Part shown: in pieces, positions 45,269 through 53,834 of the stretch
Layout of the letters: every line of letters begins with the position of its first letter
Numbering within the stretch: the first letter of the stretch is position 1
Assembly: GCA_020832285.1 (NCBI GenBank)
Contig: JAFIFB010000075.1
Span: 1-64,000, forward strand
Direction: 5' to 3'
DNA: 64,000 bases
Origin: Balneolaceae bacterium
GTDB taxonomy: Bacteria; Bacteroidota; Rhodothermia; Balneolales; Balneolaceae
Notes under the pieces: model-generated
The model's database searches: none
Told to the model about the DNA's origin: nothing
Seen by the model: only the letters and a program-made list of their open reading frames with translations
Program-made: the position numbers and the translations under genes

Positions 45269-46225
45269 TCATATATCCTCTTGATTACTTTTAATTTGTC
45301 CTATATCAAGATCCTTTAACTCGGAAGTGGAATAATAAGGAACTTTTCCCGATGGTACGATTAAACTTGCCGTTTTTAAGTGTCTATCTTGATCATCAAA
45401 AAAGAAATGTGCGCCAAATGCTTTAAGTACTTTATCTTTTGATAATCCACCTAAGAAATACGCTTCGTCCACATAGACTCCCCATTTTCTTAATGTTTTA
45501 ATTACTCTCATATGAGATGGTGCGTTTCTTGCTGTTACAATAGCAAGTCTCAATGGAGATAGTTCAATTGTGGAAGGGAAATGATCTTGAATTTTAGAAA
45601 GCTTAATTAATAAATTAGCAAAAGGTCCCTCTTTTAATGGTTCATCTTCATGTTCAGATTCAAATTGATGAAATGCATCCATGCCTTTTTTCTTGTATCT
45701 CAATTCAGATTCATCAGAAAAAAGAACTGCATCAGCATCAAATGCAATTTTGACACGATTTGATTCTGGATCAAACTTCTTAGGTGGTTCAAATATTTTT
45801 GCAGCAGCACAGGCTTGAGAGTCAATTACAGTCTGTACATCTTTAGAGTCCATTGATAAAAATAAATCGACATTAAAAGCGTCAATATAAGGTGCCAATG
45901 GTTCACCCCCAGACAAAGCAATTCTTGTGATATCCAATTCATACTTTCTAATAGAATTAAGCATTCGCACACCCGTTTCAGGACTATTTCGAGACATAAC
46001 AATTACTTCGACAATTCTTTTATTTGCTTGATTATTTAGATCCAGTAAGCTCTTAATTAAGGCAAAAGCAGTTCCTTTACCTAAAGCCTCTTCCTCATTT
46101 TTTTGTTGATATAATCTGAATTTTTCTATGCCTTCATCATCATATATCCTATTTTCTTCTTCGAGATCAAATAAAGCTCTTGATGATACTCCAATTACAA
46201 GCATCTCAGAAAAGTTTTGCGACAT
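45269..46225 (-). CDS. Cytosolic 5'-nucleotidase type I-like protein
   Basis: 318 aa. Carries the blocks of the NT5 cN-I family (PF06189): LVIGVSSRALFDLEEE, ALSGGEPLAPYIDAF, KIAFDADAVLFSDESE (DxDxV phosphatase nucleophile), IVTARNAP and FFDDQDRH. Members dephosphorylate nucleoside monophosphates. Bacterial homologues are scattered and often on mobile elements. It converges with the Mrr gene (23 bp gap) and diverges from the dTMP-kinase-like gene, with which it may form a nucleotide-handling pair. Confidence 0.85.
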   Translation of the reverse strand: MSQNFSEMLVIGVSSRALFDLEEENRIYDDEGIEKFRLYQQKNEEEALGKGTAFALIKSLLDLNNQANKRIVEVIVMSRNSPETGVRMLNSIRKYELDITRIALSGGEPLAPYIDAFNVDLFLSMDSKDVQTVIDSQACAAAKIFEPPKKFDPESNRVKIAFDADAVLFSDESELRYKKKGMDAFHQFESEHEDEPLKEGPFANLLIKLSKIQDHFPSTIELSPLRLAIVTARNAPSHMRVIKTLRKWGVYVDEAYFLGGLSKDKVLKAFGAHFFFDDQDRHLKTASLIVPSGKVPYYSTSELKDLDIGQIKSNQEDI

Positions 46226-46558
46226 TGAATTTATATCTGATTTTGTTGGAATAGTTTAGTTATTTTTTAATCACCTGCGCAATAGATACGATTAATATAG
46301 ATATAACTTTAGAATATATGTTAAACTCTAACCATGCAGTAAATATCTAACTACATATAATAATGTCATCTAAGGTCAACACTGACAACTTATTTTTGAG
46401 AACTGTAAACATAGGGAATCAATAAATACAAATATTTATATCCTGCTTTAAGCAAATCTGTTATTAGAACATCATTTGCAGATAATTTACATATAATTAA
46501 TTATTGGCTAATCCCTATTTTAGATAGATATTTTAGAATATTAAAAAAATATAATTCT
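46226..46558. other. Divergent promoter region of the nucleotidase/kinase pair
   Basis: 333 bp of very AT-rich DNA between two divergent starts. It must hold both promoters, but no clear operator, hairpin or RNA gene was recognised. Confidence 0.5.
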
Positions 46559-47314
46559 GTGGTATTGGAAAAAGGTATTTTAGTAGCATTTGAAGGAATA
46601 GACGGTGCTGGAAAGACTACTCAAGTCCACTTATTAGGTAAAGCTCTTAAAGATGCAGGTGAAAATGTCATCGTATCCAAGGAACCTACCGATGGTGCTT
46701 GGGGACAAAAAATTAGAAAATCTGCTTCAACTGGAAGGCTACCTTTAGAAGATGAACTTGAGGCTTTTATTCAAGATCGAAAGGAGCACATCGAGAATTT
46801 GATTGCCCCAAATCTTGCTGAAGGAAGAATTGTGATACTTGACAGATACTTTTATTCAACTGTTTCATACCAAGGTTCAAGGGGTGCTGATTTTGAAGAG
46901 GTTGAAAAAAACATGAAAGAATTTGCGCCAGTTCCAGACATGGTATTTCTTCTTGATATTGACCCAGAGACCTCTTTGAAGAGAATTGCAGAACTTAGAA
47001 AGGAAATTCCCAATCAGTTTGAAAAGCTTGAAACGCTTACTTCAGTTCGTAAAGTGTTTAATGCAATTGAAAAAACTGATGATGAAATTTGGAAATTAGA
47101 CGGTAAGAAATCAATTGAACTCATACATAATACTATAAAAAATCTACTCCTCGACAATGTATTGCACAAAAAAAGATGTGCTAAAGATTATCAATGTCAG
47201 GATTTCATAAATTGCTCTTTCCGATTGTCTGAAGAATGTGACTGGTATAAGTTGAATAAAAAATTGAGACCAAATAGAGATAGTTTTACGGAAACAGCCT
47301 TTATTCAAGATTAA
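46559..47314 (+). CDS. dTMP-kinase-like protein with C-terminal Cys-rich extension
   Basis: 251 aa. P-loop FEGIDGAGKTT (about 10-20), SKEPTDGAWGQ, ILDRYFYSTVSYQG (DR motif) and DIDPETSLKR are standard thymidylate kinase blocks. A tail of about 45 residues has six Cys (KKRCAKDYQCQDFINC and SEECDW), which ordinary Tmk lacks, possibly a metal site. Starts at GTG 46559. A housekeeping tmk would be expected elsewhere, so this is probably a specialised island copy. Confidence 0.8.
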   Translation: MVLEKGILVAFEGIDGAGKTTQVHLLGKALKDAGENVIVSKEPTDGAWGQKIRKSASTGRLPLEDELEAFIQDRKEHIENLIAPNLAEGRIVILDRYFYSTVSYQGSRGADFEEVEKNMKEFAPVPDMVFLLDIDPETSLKRIAELRKEIPNQFEKLETLTSVRKVFNAIEKTDDEIWKLDGKKSIELIHNTIKNLLLDNVLHKKRCAKDYQCQDFINCSFRLSEECDWYKLNKKLRPNRDSFTETAFIQD

Positions 47315-47646
47315 ACCATAGTTTTAATATTCATTGATTCCGAATAATTTTTGTATTAAAAATCTTCATTATCGGACATACTGATAACAGCAAACCAATT
47401 AACCATTTGATTGCATCCAGATATATATATGGGAGTAATATCAGCTAAAATTTTTTCGAGAGGCTGTGCTTCACTTCTCATATCTTGTTTCCCATTGCCA
47501 AAACACAGTGTGCACCTATTTTATCCAATTCTTTACGAGCTGTTCGATCAATTGACAATACGCCGGGTTGATCCAATATGAAGTACATTGGGGGAATACA
47601 AATTAATGACCATAAATAAGGAATCATTCAGTCTTGATCTTTTCAT
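47315..47646. other. Gene-free stretch with one short minus-strand frame
   Basis: 47478-47588 on the minus strand encodes a 36-residue frame reading MYFILDQPGVLSIDRT and onwards, natural-looking and probably a gene remnant. Nothing else is seen. Confidence 0.35.
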
Positions 47647-48198
47647 TCAAACATCTATACCCAGTCTCATAGCTTGAAGGGATAGATTTTTTCCGCATAT
47701 TTCCAGATCTAACAAATCACGGTAATACTTCACAACCTCATAATACTTTTCTCTGCCATCAATCTGATTCACAATGGATATACCCATTTCAGAAAAAGCC
47801 TTCAGAAATACATTTGATATAACTGGGTGTTGGATCTTCAAATAAATGTCTAAATCAGTATTAAATAGTAATGCTCTGAAGGTAATCGTTTTAAGGTACT
47901 GATTTAAAATTCTTGCTGAATAGGAATAGGGGTTGTCTATTGACACCACCAAATTGCTTCTATATAAATGATAAATATCTTTGTGAAATGGGATTAAGAT
48001 CTCATCTATATACTGATCGTACTCAACTCTGGTAACTATATCGACCAATGGGTTTACATTGACTCGATTCAGTATTTCAATAAATTCATCTCTTGCCCCC
48101 TTCTTAAATATACCCATGTTAACAGGAGTAATTACCTCTTGAATAGCGCGTTGAAATAATTCGGTGTACAGTTGATCTTCGAAATTTGATATATCCAT
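47647..48198 (-). CDS. Hypothetical protein, 183 aa, last gene of the island
   Basis: Soluble, mostly helical, with no signal peptide or membrane segment. Features such as NPYSYSARILNQYLKTITFRA and a C-terminal YYRDLLDLEICGKNLS do not match a family known to me. It points into the island, about 190 bp inside the right arm-type site. Codon use matches the AT-rich accessory zone. Confidence 0.55.
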   Translation of the reverse strand: MDISNFEDQLYTELFQRAIQEVITPVNMGIFKKGARDEFIEILNRVNVNPLVDIVTRVEYDQYIDEILIPFHKDIYHLYRSNLVVSIDNPYSYSARILNQYLKTITFRALLFNTDLDIYLKIQHPVISNVFLKAFSEMGISIVNQIDGREKYYEVVKYYRDLLDLEICGKNLSLQAMRLGIDV

Positions 48199-48391
48199 TC
48201 TCTTGAAATTTTATTAGCCCGATTTAGGCTCTATATATAAGTATCAAATCTCTCAATTTTTTTAAAAGAAATTTTAATAGCCCCTTTAAAAAAAGTGCCG
48301 AAAAGAAGGGGTGCTGAAAATGTAAATCAAATTCCAGATGGGATTAAACTTGTATGAATTTTTGACAAAAAGAGGGGGTAAAATGTATTGT

Positions 48392-48411
48392 ATTCCCCTC
48401 ACATTCCCCTT
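48392..48411. promoter_or_regulatory. Probable right integrase arm-type site
   Basis: Two ATTCCCCT copies 11 bp apart, 19 of 20 bases identical to 136-155 and in the same orientation. It lies about 108 bp inside the right core repeat. Together with the left site it gives the P and P' arm layout expected for a tyrosine recombinase. Confidence 0.55.
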
Positions 48412-48518
48412 ATCTTTAAAGAGGCAATTTTTAGAATAGATTTCCTTGTCAGAAAAGGACGTATAAAATATTATATTTTATACGCTTAAGATGGGTAATA
48501 TTATTAAAAAATATTTTT

Positions 48519-48569
48519 TCAACCTTCTGATCCGAAGTCAGACGCTCTATCCAGTTGAGCTACGGGCGC
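48519..48569. repeat. attR: right copy of the 51-bp attachment repeat (tRNA-Arg 5' half fragment)
   Basis: Identical to 1-51. Left of it (48480-48518) is AT-rich and not tRNA-like, so this is only the 5' half of tRNA-Arg(TCG), cut off by the insertion. To its right lies the presumed original upstream region of that tRNA. Confidence 0.9.
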
Positions 48570-48599
48570 TTACGGTGTTTCACCTAATCAATAAAAGTA

Positions 48600-48622
48600 G
48601 TACACCCGACAGGATTCGAACC
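48600..48622 (-). pseudogene. tRNA-Arg 3' end fragment (T-arm and acceptor strand)
   Basis: Twenty-three bases are identical to the start of the intact tRNA-Arg copy at 48721. The similarity stops abruptly at a 17-bp palindromic element (gcggagc act gctccgc, 48623-48639). No D- or anticodon arm follows, so it is not a working gene. A leftover of an old tandem tRNA or of an earlier insertion at this site. Confidence 0.7.
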
Positions 48623-48721
48623 GCGGAGCACTGCTCCGCAATGTCAAAGCCTTCGATAGCTAATACAAGATAAATCTAACAAAAGTAAAATTCACTAATT
48701 AGATATCGGGAGTTGTACTTG

Positions 48722-48795
48722 TACACCCGACAGGATTCGAACCTGTAACCGCCTGATTCGTAGTCAGGTACTCTATCCAGTTGAGCTACGGGTGC
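48722..48795 (-). tRNA. tRNA-Arg(ACG)
   Basis: 74 nt on the minus strand: acceptor GCACCCG with CGGGTGT, D-arm AGCTCAACTGGATAGAGT, anticodon arm CCTGA-CTACGAA-TCAGG with anticodon ACG, T-arm ACAGG-TTCGAAT-CCTGT, discriminator A. CCA is not encoded. Intact, so it is the nearest functional Arg tRNA right of the island. Confidence 0.95.
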
Positions 48796-49049
48796 AGAAT
48801 CAGTGTAAAAAATCATTAAATGATGACTTCCGGACAATGTCCCGCCTGATTATCACCATTCTATATTCATTCTACTGAAAAAATTTCAAGACTTCAAAAA
48901 TAAGCTTTTTCTGATTTGCAATCAACTTTAGTAAAGATTGTTTCTTGCCACTACTCCAAAACCACAATCAAACCGAACGTTTAAAGTCGGTGATTTATTC
49001 AATACATTCAGACAGAGATTAATTATACCGGAAATCTATACCACAGAAT

Positions 49050-49970
49050 TTGAAATCAGAAATCAAAATTACGGATCATTTGGGTAAATCGCTCCATGCG
49101 TTGCAATGGAAACCGGATGACATCCCGCCAAAAGCTGTTGTACAGATTGTGCATGGAGTTTCTGAGCATATTGAACGCTATAATCACTTTGCAAATTTCC
49201 TGAAAAAAAATGGTTTTGCAGTTGTAGGCCACGACCATCGCGGGCATGGTAAAACCGATCCGGATCATCTTGGTTATATAGCCGAAAAAGAGGGTTTTGA
49301 ACTCATGGTAAAAAACATTCGTGATGTGAAAGATTTTGTTGAAGGTACTTTCAAGGGGGTTCCCCACATCTTTTTTGCCCACAGCATGGGATCCTTTCTT
49401 GTTCAGCGGTATTTCCAGGTATATGATGACAATCCCGCAGCAATCATTTATTCCGGAAGCAATGGCAAGCCTCCATTATTGCTGAATTTTGGAATTTTTT
49501 TAACTGCTCTGCTTATGAAGGTGAATGGACCACAGGCAAAAAGTCCGCTGATCAATAAACTCAGTTTCGGGGAGTACAACAAAAAATTCAAACCTAACAG
49601 AACAAACTACGACTGGCTCAGCCGCGACACCAACACCGTTGATCTTTACAAGGATGATCCTTACTGCGGGTTTATTTGTTCTATGTCGTTTTACCATCAG
49701 CTTTTTACCGGCTTAAAAAAGCTGCACTCCCACCGGCCGTTTGCCGGGAACGATGAATCTGTCCCAATTCTGTTGTTGGCCGGTTCACAGGATCCCGTTT
49801 CTAATATGAGCAGAGGAATAAAAAATCTTCACAAAATCCTTATTCAATCGGGTATTCAAACAGTGGACAGACAGATTTATGAGGGCGGCCGTCACGATAT
49901 ATTGAATGAAACTAACAGGGAAGAAGTCTATTCGAACCTGCTCAGATGGATCAATCAGCAGATAAAATGA
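49050..49970 (+). CDS. Alpha/beta hydrolase, monoacylglycerol-lipase-like
   Basis: 306 aa starting at TTG 49050; no ATG in frame fits. VVQIVHGVSEHIERY, VVGHDHRGHGKT and the nucleophile elbow AHSMGS place it in the Hydrolase_4 (serine aminopeptidase S33-like/MGL) group. SQDPVS supplies the acidic residue and GGRHDILNE the catalytic His. Probably cleaves lipid esters or a lysophospholipid. First protein gene right of the island; the next gene follows after 13 bp. Confidence 0.88.
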   Translation: MKSEIKITDHLGKSLHALQWKPDDIPPKAVVQIVHGVSEHIERYNHFANFLKKNGFAVVGHDHRGHGKTDPDHLGYIAEKEGFELMVKNIRDVKDFVEGTFKGVPHIFFAHSMGSFLVQRYFQVYDDNPAAIIYSGSNGKPPLLLNFGIFLTALLMKVNGPQAKSPLINKLSFGEYNKKFKPNRTNYDWLSRDTNTVDLYKDDPYCGFICSMSFYHQLFTGLKKLHSHRPFAGNDESVPILLLAGSQDPVSNMSRGIKNLHKILIQSGIQTVDRQIYEGGRHDILNETNREEVYSNLLRWINQQIK

Positions 49971-49983
49971 AATCTTCTTTGGA

Positions 49984-50403
49984 ATGATTGTCAAATTCAG
50001 AAAAGCGATTAAAAAAATTTTCCCAGTTGTTGCAGTGATTTTACTGATCGCATTTGTCCTTTCCCGCGTGTTTACGACCGACCGTTCCTCTGCACCTGAA
50101 ATTCGCATTTCTGCGCATGAAGCAAAAGATTACGTGAGCACTCCGGCAGAAGTTTGCGGGGAAGTAGCTTCAACCTCTTTTGTTGAAGAATTGGAAGGAC
50201 AACCCACATTCATCAACTTTGAGCGGCCTCACCCCGAACAGGTTTTTACCGTGGTGATCTGGGGGAAATATCGCCAGCAATGGCAAAATCCACCCGAGCA
50301 ACTTTACCGCAACCGGTCGTTATGTGTAACGGGTCGGATTGTTCTGCACGACGGCGTTCCGCAAATTGCTGTTAGAACTCCCGGTCAGGTTCGCATTCGC
50401 TGA
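49984..50403 (+). CDS. Membrane-anchored OB-fold-like protein
   Basis: 139 aa. One membrane segment at about 13-30 (FPVVAVILLIAFVLSRVF), then an extracytoplasmic domain with EVCGEVAST, PTFINFERPHPEQVFTVVIW and SLCVTGRIVLHDGVPQIAVR. The V.G.V...........G.P.I.V pattern is that of small OB-fold proteins resembling nucleotide-binding or YhcR-type domains. Co-directional with the hydrolase before it. Function unknown. Confidence 0.7.
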   Translation: MIVKFRKAIKKIFPVVAVILLIAFVLSRVFTTDRSSAPEIRISAHEAKDYVSTPAEVCGEVASTSFVEELEGQPTFINFERPHPEQVFTVVIWGKYRQQWQNPPEQLYRNRSLCVTGRIVLHDGVPQIAVRTPGQVRIR

Positions 50404-50640
50404 TCAGTGATGATCATCCAGAGTATAGTCGATCTGATCTATAAGATTTTCGCAGGCTTCATCGTAAGAATCTCCTTCAGCAGTAAGCATAATTCCTTTG
50501 CTGTTTTTCCCTACCACCTGTACAGCACCTTCCACCCGCTGGGATCCACCACTAAGTGAAAACCCTCTGTATCCCTTTCCTTTGAGAATGTTAACCCGCT
50601 CTTGTAGAGTAGATTTTGGATTGAAATCATCTGGAAACAT
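50404..50640 (-). CDS. Small conserved-looking protein, 78 aa
   Basis: Reads like a compact alpha/beta fold: LQERVNILKGKGYRGFSLSG, then VVGKNSKGIMLTAEGDSYDE and an acidic helix ending DYTLDDHH. No known family. Its stop abuts the end of the convergent OB-fold gene. GGAGGAT upstream of the ATG is a plausible ribosome site, rare in this window. Confidence 0.65.
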   Translation of the reverse strand: MFPDDFNPKSTLQERVNILKGKGYRGFSLSGGSQRVEGAVQVVGKNSKGIMLTAEGDSYDEACENLIDQIDYTLDDHH

Positions 50641-50731
50641 GGCATCCTCCTTCGATTATTTCCTCTTCTTATTTACTTGAAAAATACAAAAAAAGGCTCT
50701 TCTGTGCAGGAATCTCACCGGCATTATTTCT

Positions 50732-51469
50732 CTATTTTCGTTTGTCTTTAATATAGATAGCTTTTGAATGTCCTTCACCGGTTTTACGCTCCTCTAATTC
50801 GAAAAGCTTCATGGCGTTCAGGAGTTCACCCAGTTTCCGGTAGCCGTAATTTCTGGGATCAAAACCCGGAGATTGTTTAGCAATATAACTTCCCACCGGG
50901 GCAAGATGTGCCCATCCGCTTTCATCTGATGAAGCATCAATTGCATTTCGAACCAGGTTAACCAGTTTTGTATCCTGCTTCAGCTGGTTGGCAGGCTTCT
51001 GTTTACGTTCTTCTTTTTCCTCGTCTTCCTTGGCAAGCACTTCCGTGTAAATAAACTTGTCGCAGGCTGCCACAAACGGATCGGGAGTTTTCTTCTCACC
51101 AAAACCATAAACAACCAGCCCTGATTCCCGGATACGGGCAGCAAGTTTAGTAAAATCACTGTCGCTGGAAACAAGGCAAAATCCATCAAACCGGCCGGTG
51201 TAGAGCAGGTCCATCGCGTCTATAATCAGTGCGCTGTCGGTAGAATTTTTTCCTTTGGTGTACCCAAACTGCTGAATGGGCTGGATGGAGTATTCGAGCA
51301 AAATATCTTTCCATCCGCGCAGCTGAGGCAGAGTCCAGTCGCCATAAATTCGCTTCACGCTGGCCGTTCCGTATTTGGCAATTTCAGCAAGCAGATTTTC
51401 TGTTATTGCCGGTTGGGCATTGTCAGCGTCAATAAGTATGGCAAGCTTTTGAGTGGTTTCAGTATCCAT
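50732..51469 (-). CDS. NYN-domain ribonuclease-like protein with OST-HTH/LOTUS domain
   Basis: 245 aa. NYN/PIN domain about 8-145 with the acidic residues in LAILIDADN, NSTDSALIIDAMDLL and LVSSDSDFTKLA. A Lys/Glu-rich linker and a C-terminal LOTUS domain follow (VNLVRNAIDAS...FDPRNYGYRKLGELLNAM), which binds RNA. This domain pair is common in bacteria and probably acts in RNA turnover. Monocistronic. Confidence 0.88.
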   Translation of the reverse strand: MDTETTQKLAILIDADNAQPAITENLLAEIAKYGTASVKRIYGDWTLPQLRGWKDILLEYSIQPIQQFGYTKGKNSTDSALIIDAMDLLYTGRFDGFCLVSSDSDFTKLAARIRESGLVVYGFGEKKTPDPFVAACDKFIYTEVLAKEDEEKEERKQKPANQLKQDTKLVNLVRNAIDASSDESGWAHLAPVGSYIAKQSPGFDPRNYGYRKLGELLNAMKLFELEERKTGEGHSKAIYIKDKRK

Positions 51470-51571
51470 TCTATTCTCAGTGATTTTTTATGACCGTAAG
51501 GTAAGTAAAACATAGAACAAGTATACCGAACACCTCACGAGTTACAAGAAGGCCTGAAATAGCGGTACCCT

Positions 51572-51856
51572 TCAGGTTGATTTTAAGATGTGGCTAAGAT
51601 TCAGTTTATGAATGGGGATCAGGTATTTGTTTGAAAAAACATCCTTTTGAATGCCGAGTAAACCCGTTCCTCTGAAGTCAACCACACAGTAATTATCATG
51701 GGCATTTACAACTTCACCGATTCCATAATACTCCGGTGAGGGGCCATAGTAAACCAGATCTCCAAGTTGGAGAGTGTTTGATGCTCGTCGGTGATAGGGG
51801 TATATGACGGGGAGCAAATCAAGCCGATATGAAAGTCGCCGGTTCTTTGTTGCCAT
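51572..51856 (-). CDS. Small beta-rich protein, 94 aa
   Basis: LQLGDLVYYGPSPEYYGIGEVV and NYCVVDFRGTGLLGIQKD suggest an SH3-like or CarD/KOW-like barrel. No known family identified. It follows tsaE by 12 bp and is the last gene of the porX-tsaE transcript. Confidence 0.6.
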   Translation of the reverse strand: MATKNRRLSYRLDLLPVIYPYHRRASNTLQLGDLVYYGPSPEYYGIGEVVNAHDNYCVVDFRGTGLLGIQKDVFSNKYLIPIHKLNLSHILKST

Positions 51857-51868
51857 TTCGGGTACTGC

Positions 51869-52282
51869 TTAATGGAAAATAATTTCGCGTTCGTTTTTAC
51901 CAGTTGCAGTTAGAGTTATCTGTTTGGAATGAGGCGGTAACAATTCTGAAATTCTTTCAGGCCATTCGACAATGCAAACGCCATCTCCATAAAAATATTC
52001 TTCAGCACCAATTTCAAGAGCTTCAGTATAATGTTCAAGCCTGTAACAATCAAAATGATAAACGGACAGATTTCCGTTGTATTCATTAATAATTGTAAAG
52101 GTTGGGGAAGATACCACATCTGCATCTAAACCAAAAACCTGAACAAATCCGCGTACAAATTGAGTTTTCCCTGATCCAAGATTTCCCGTAAGGCAAACAA
52201 CATCGCCCGGCTTTGTCTCTTCCGCAAACTGCCGGGCAATCTTCATCGTATCAGCTTCGCTGCGGCTGATCAGTTTTTTCAT
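51869..52282 (-). CDS. tsaE: tRNA threonylcarbamoyladenosine biosynthesis ATPase TsaE
   Basis: 137 aa. Walker A LTGNLGSGKTQFVRG, SSPTFTIINEY, YHFDCYRLE and IVEWPERI are all diagnostic. TsaE works with TsaB and TsaD to make t6A37 in ANN-decoding tRNAs. Four bases downstream of porX, so co-transcribed. Confidence 0.95.
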   Translation of the reverse strand: MKKLISRSEADTMKIARQFAEETKPGDVVCLTGNLGSGKTQFVRGFVQVFGLDADVVSSPTFTIINEYNGNLSVYHFDCYRLEHYTEALEIGAEEYFYGDGVCIVEWPERISELLPPHSKQITLTATGKNEREIIFH

Positions 52283-52286
52283 CTTT

Positions 52287-53834
52287 TCAGCCCCGGGGTT
52301 TCATCGTGGCTACCGGCAATATCATCTCTTCCATTGAAGCACCTCCGTGCTGGAATGTATCGCGGTAACGGTTTTGAAATTTATTATAATTATTGGGATA
52401 CACAAAGAAGTAATCTTCTTTAGCGATGATGTAACTGTTTGCAGGAGGGTCTACCGGAAGCTGATAATTGTGAGGCTTGTCAATATAAATCGCTGCGCTC
52501 TCCTGAGCTTTCAAATTTCGGCCATATTTGTACCTGAGATTTGTAGCGGCGTCTCTGTCTCCAAATACTTTAGTATCCCGCATCGACCGAACCGACCCAT
52601 GATCAGTAGAAACCACTACGGTTACATCTTCATTTGCAAGCTCTTTGAACATCCTGAAAAGAGATGAGTGCTGAAACCACGTTTCAGTAAGAGAACGAAA
52701 AGCTGATACATCCGGGGCGAGCTGTTTCAAAACCTCGGAATCGGAACGGCTGTGAACCAGCGTATCAACAAAATTATAGATAATAGTTGTGAAGGCTGAC
52801 TGTGTATAGTTCGAAATTTTATCTGCAATTCTGTTCCCATCTTCAGGCTGAATAATTTTCTCATATTTCACCTGTTCCGGCAGCTGGTTGCGGTGCAGAT
52901 ACTTTTTCAGTAATTCCTCTTCATGGCGGTTCAGGGATGTTTCATCTTGTCCCATCTCCCACAAATCGGGATAACGCCGCTGAATTTCGAGCGGAAAAAG
53001 CCCTGAATAAATAGAATTCCTCGAGAATGGAGTAGCCGTTGGTAAAATGGAATAGTAGAAATCGGTATCGATCACATAATAATCATTCAGCATACTCTCA
53101 AAGAGCAGCCACTGATCATATCTCATACAATCGATCAAAAAGAAAACAACCGACTCCTTATTTTTCAAATGAGGAAAAACCTTTCGTTTTAAGAGATCCG
53201 GGCTGAGCGTAGGATGCTCATTTTCTTTACGCTGCAGCCAGCTTCTGTATTCCAGTTTAATGAAACGGCCAAATGCCAGGTTAGCCTGCTGAAACTGATC
53301 CTGTAAGACCTGCTGTAGAGCATCATCACCCGTTTCCAGGTTCAGATCCCAGTGAGTAAGTGTTTTATAAATACTGATCCACTCTTCCCAGCTTGTTTGT
53401 TCATTAAATTTGGCAGAAAGTTCATTGAAATTTTTCAGGTACGACTGAGCTGCCTTTTCGTTCTGAATGCGCCGCTTGTCCAGGATTCTCTTGATGGTAA
53501 GTATAATCTGGTTTGGATTGACCGGCTTGATGAGATAATCGGAAATTTTGTTTCCGATGGCATCCTCCATAATCGATTCTTCCTCGCTTTTTGTAATCAT
53601 CACAACGGGAAGTGAGGGACGAACACTCTGGATCTGCTCAAGCGTAGCCAGGCCGTCCATGCCCGGCATCTGTTCATCCAGAAAAATAATGTCATATGTA
53701 TTTTTCCTGATCAGAGAAACAGCGTCCTCGCCATTGGTCACAGGTGTAACTTCAAATCCTTTCCCCTCAAGGAAAATAATGTGTGATTTCAGCTGATCAA
53801 TTTCATCATCAGCCCAAAGTATTTTATTCGACAT
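52287..53834 (-). CDS. porX: PorX-type response regulator with PglZ domain
   Basis: 515 aa. Receiver domain 1-120 with ILWADDE acidic pocket, phospho-acceptor Asp in [11 protein letters not shown], and VMITKSEE. A helical linker leads to a PglZ (alkaline phosphatase-like) domain: [25 protein letters not shown], and [12 protein letters not shown]. PorX controls type IX secretion genes together with PorY and an ECF sigma factor (SigP) in Porphyromonas, and its PglZ domain is a nucleotide phosphodiesterase. Not part of the BREX locus despite the shared domain. Confidence 0.92.
   Translation of the reverse strand: MSNKILWADDEIDQLKSHIIFLEGKGFEVTPVTNGEDAVSLIRKNTYDIIFLDEQMPGMDGLATLEQIQSVRPSLPVVMITKSEEESIMEDAIGNKISDYLIKPVNPNQIILTIKRILDKRRIQNEKAAQSYLKNFNELSAKFNEQTSWEEWISIYKTLTHWDLNLETGDDALQQVLQDQFQQANLAFGRFIKLEYRSWLQRKENEHPTLSPDLLKRKVFPHLKNKESVVFFLIDCMRYDQWLLFESMLNDYYVIDTDFYYSILPTATPFSRNSIYSGLFPLEIQRRYPDLWEMGQDETSLNRHEEELLKKYLHRNQLPEQVKYEKIIQPEDGNRIADKISNYTQSAFTTIIYNFVDTLVHSRSDSEVLKQLAPDVSAFRSLTETWFQHSSLFRMFKELANEDVTVVVSTDHGSVRSMRDTKVFGDRDAATNLRYKYGRNLKAQESAAIYIDKPHNYQLPVDPPANSYIIAKEDYFFVYPNNYNKFQNRYRDTFQHGGASMEEMILPVATMKPRG

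Noticed and set aside
1-48569. The whole island as a prophage or ICE
   Set aside because: No capsid, terminase, tail, relaxase or type IV secretion genes are present; integrase, AlpA and a Rep-like gene fit an integrative genomic island or satellite-like element better.
52287-53834. A second PglZ-domain protein that could suggest another BREX or Pgl locus
   Set aside because: It has an N-terminal receiver domain and lies with tsaE in the backbone, which fits PorX of type IX secretion.
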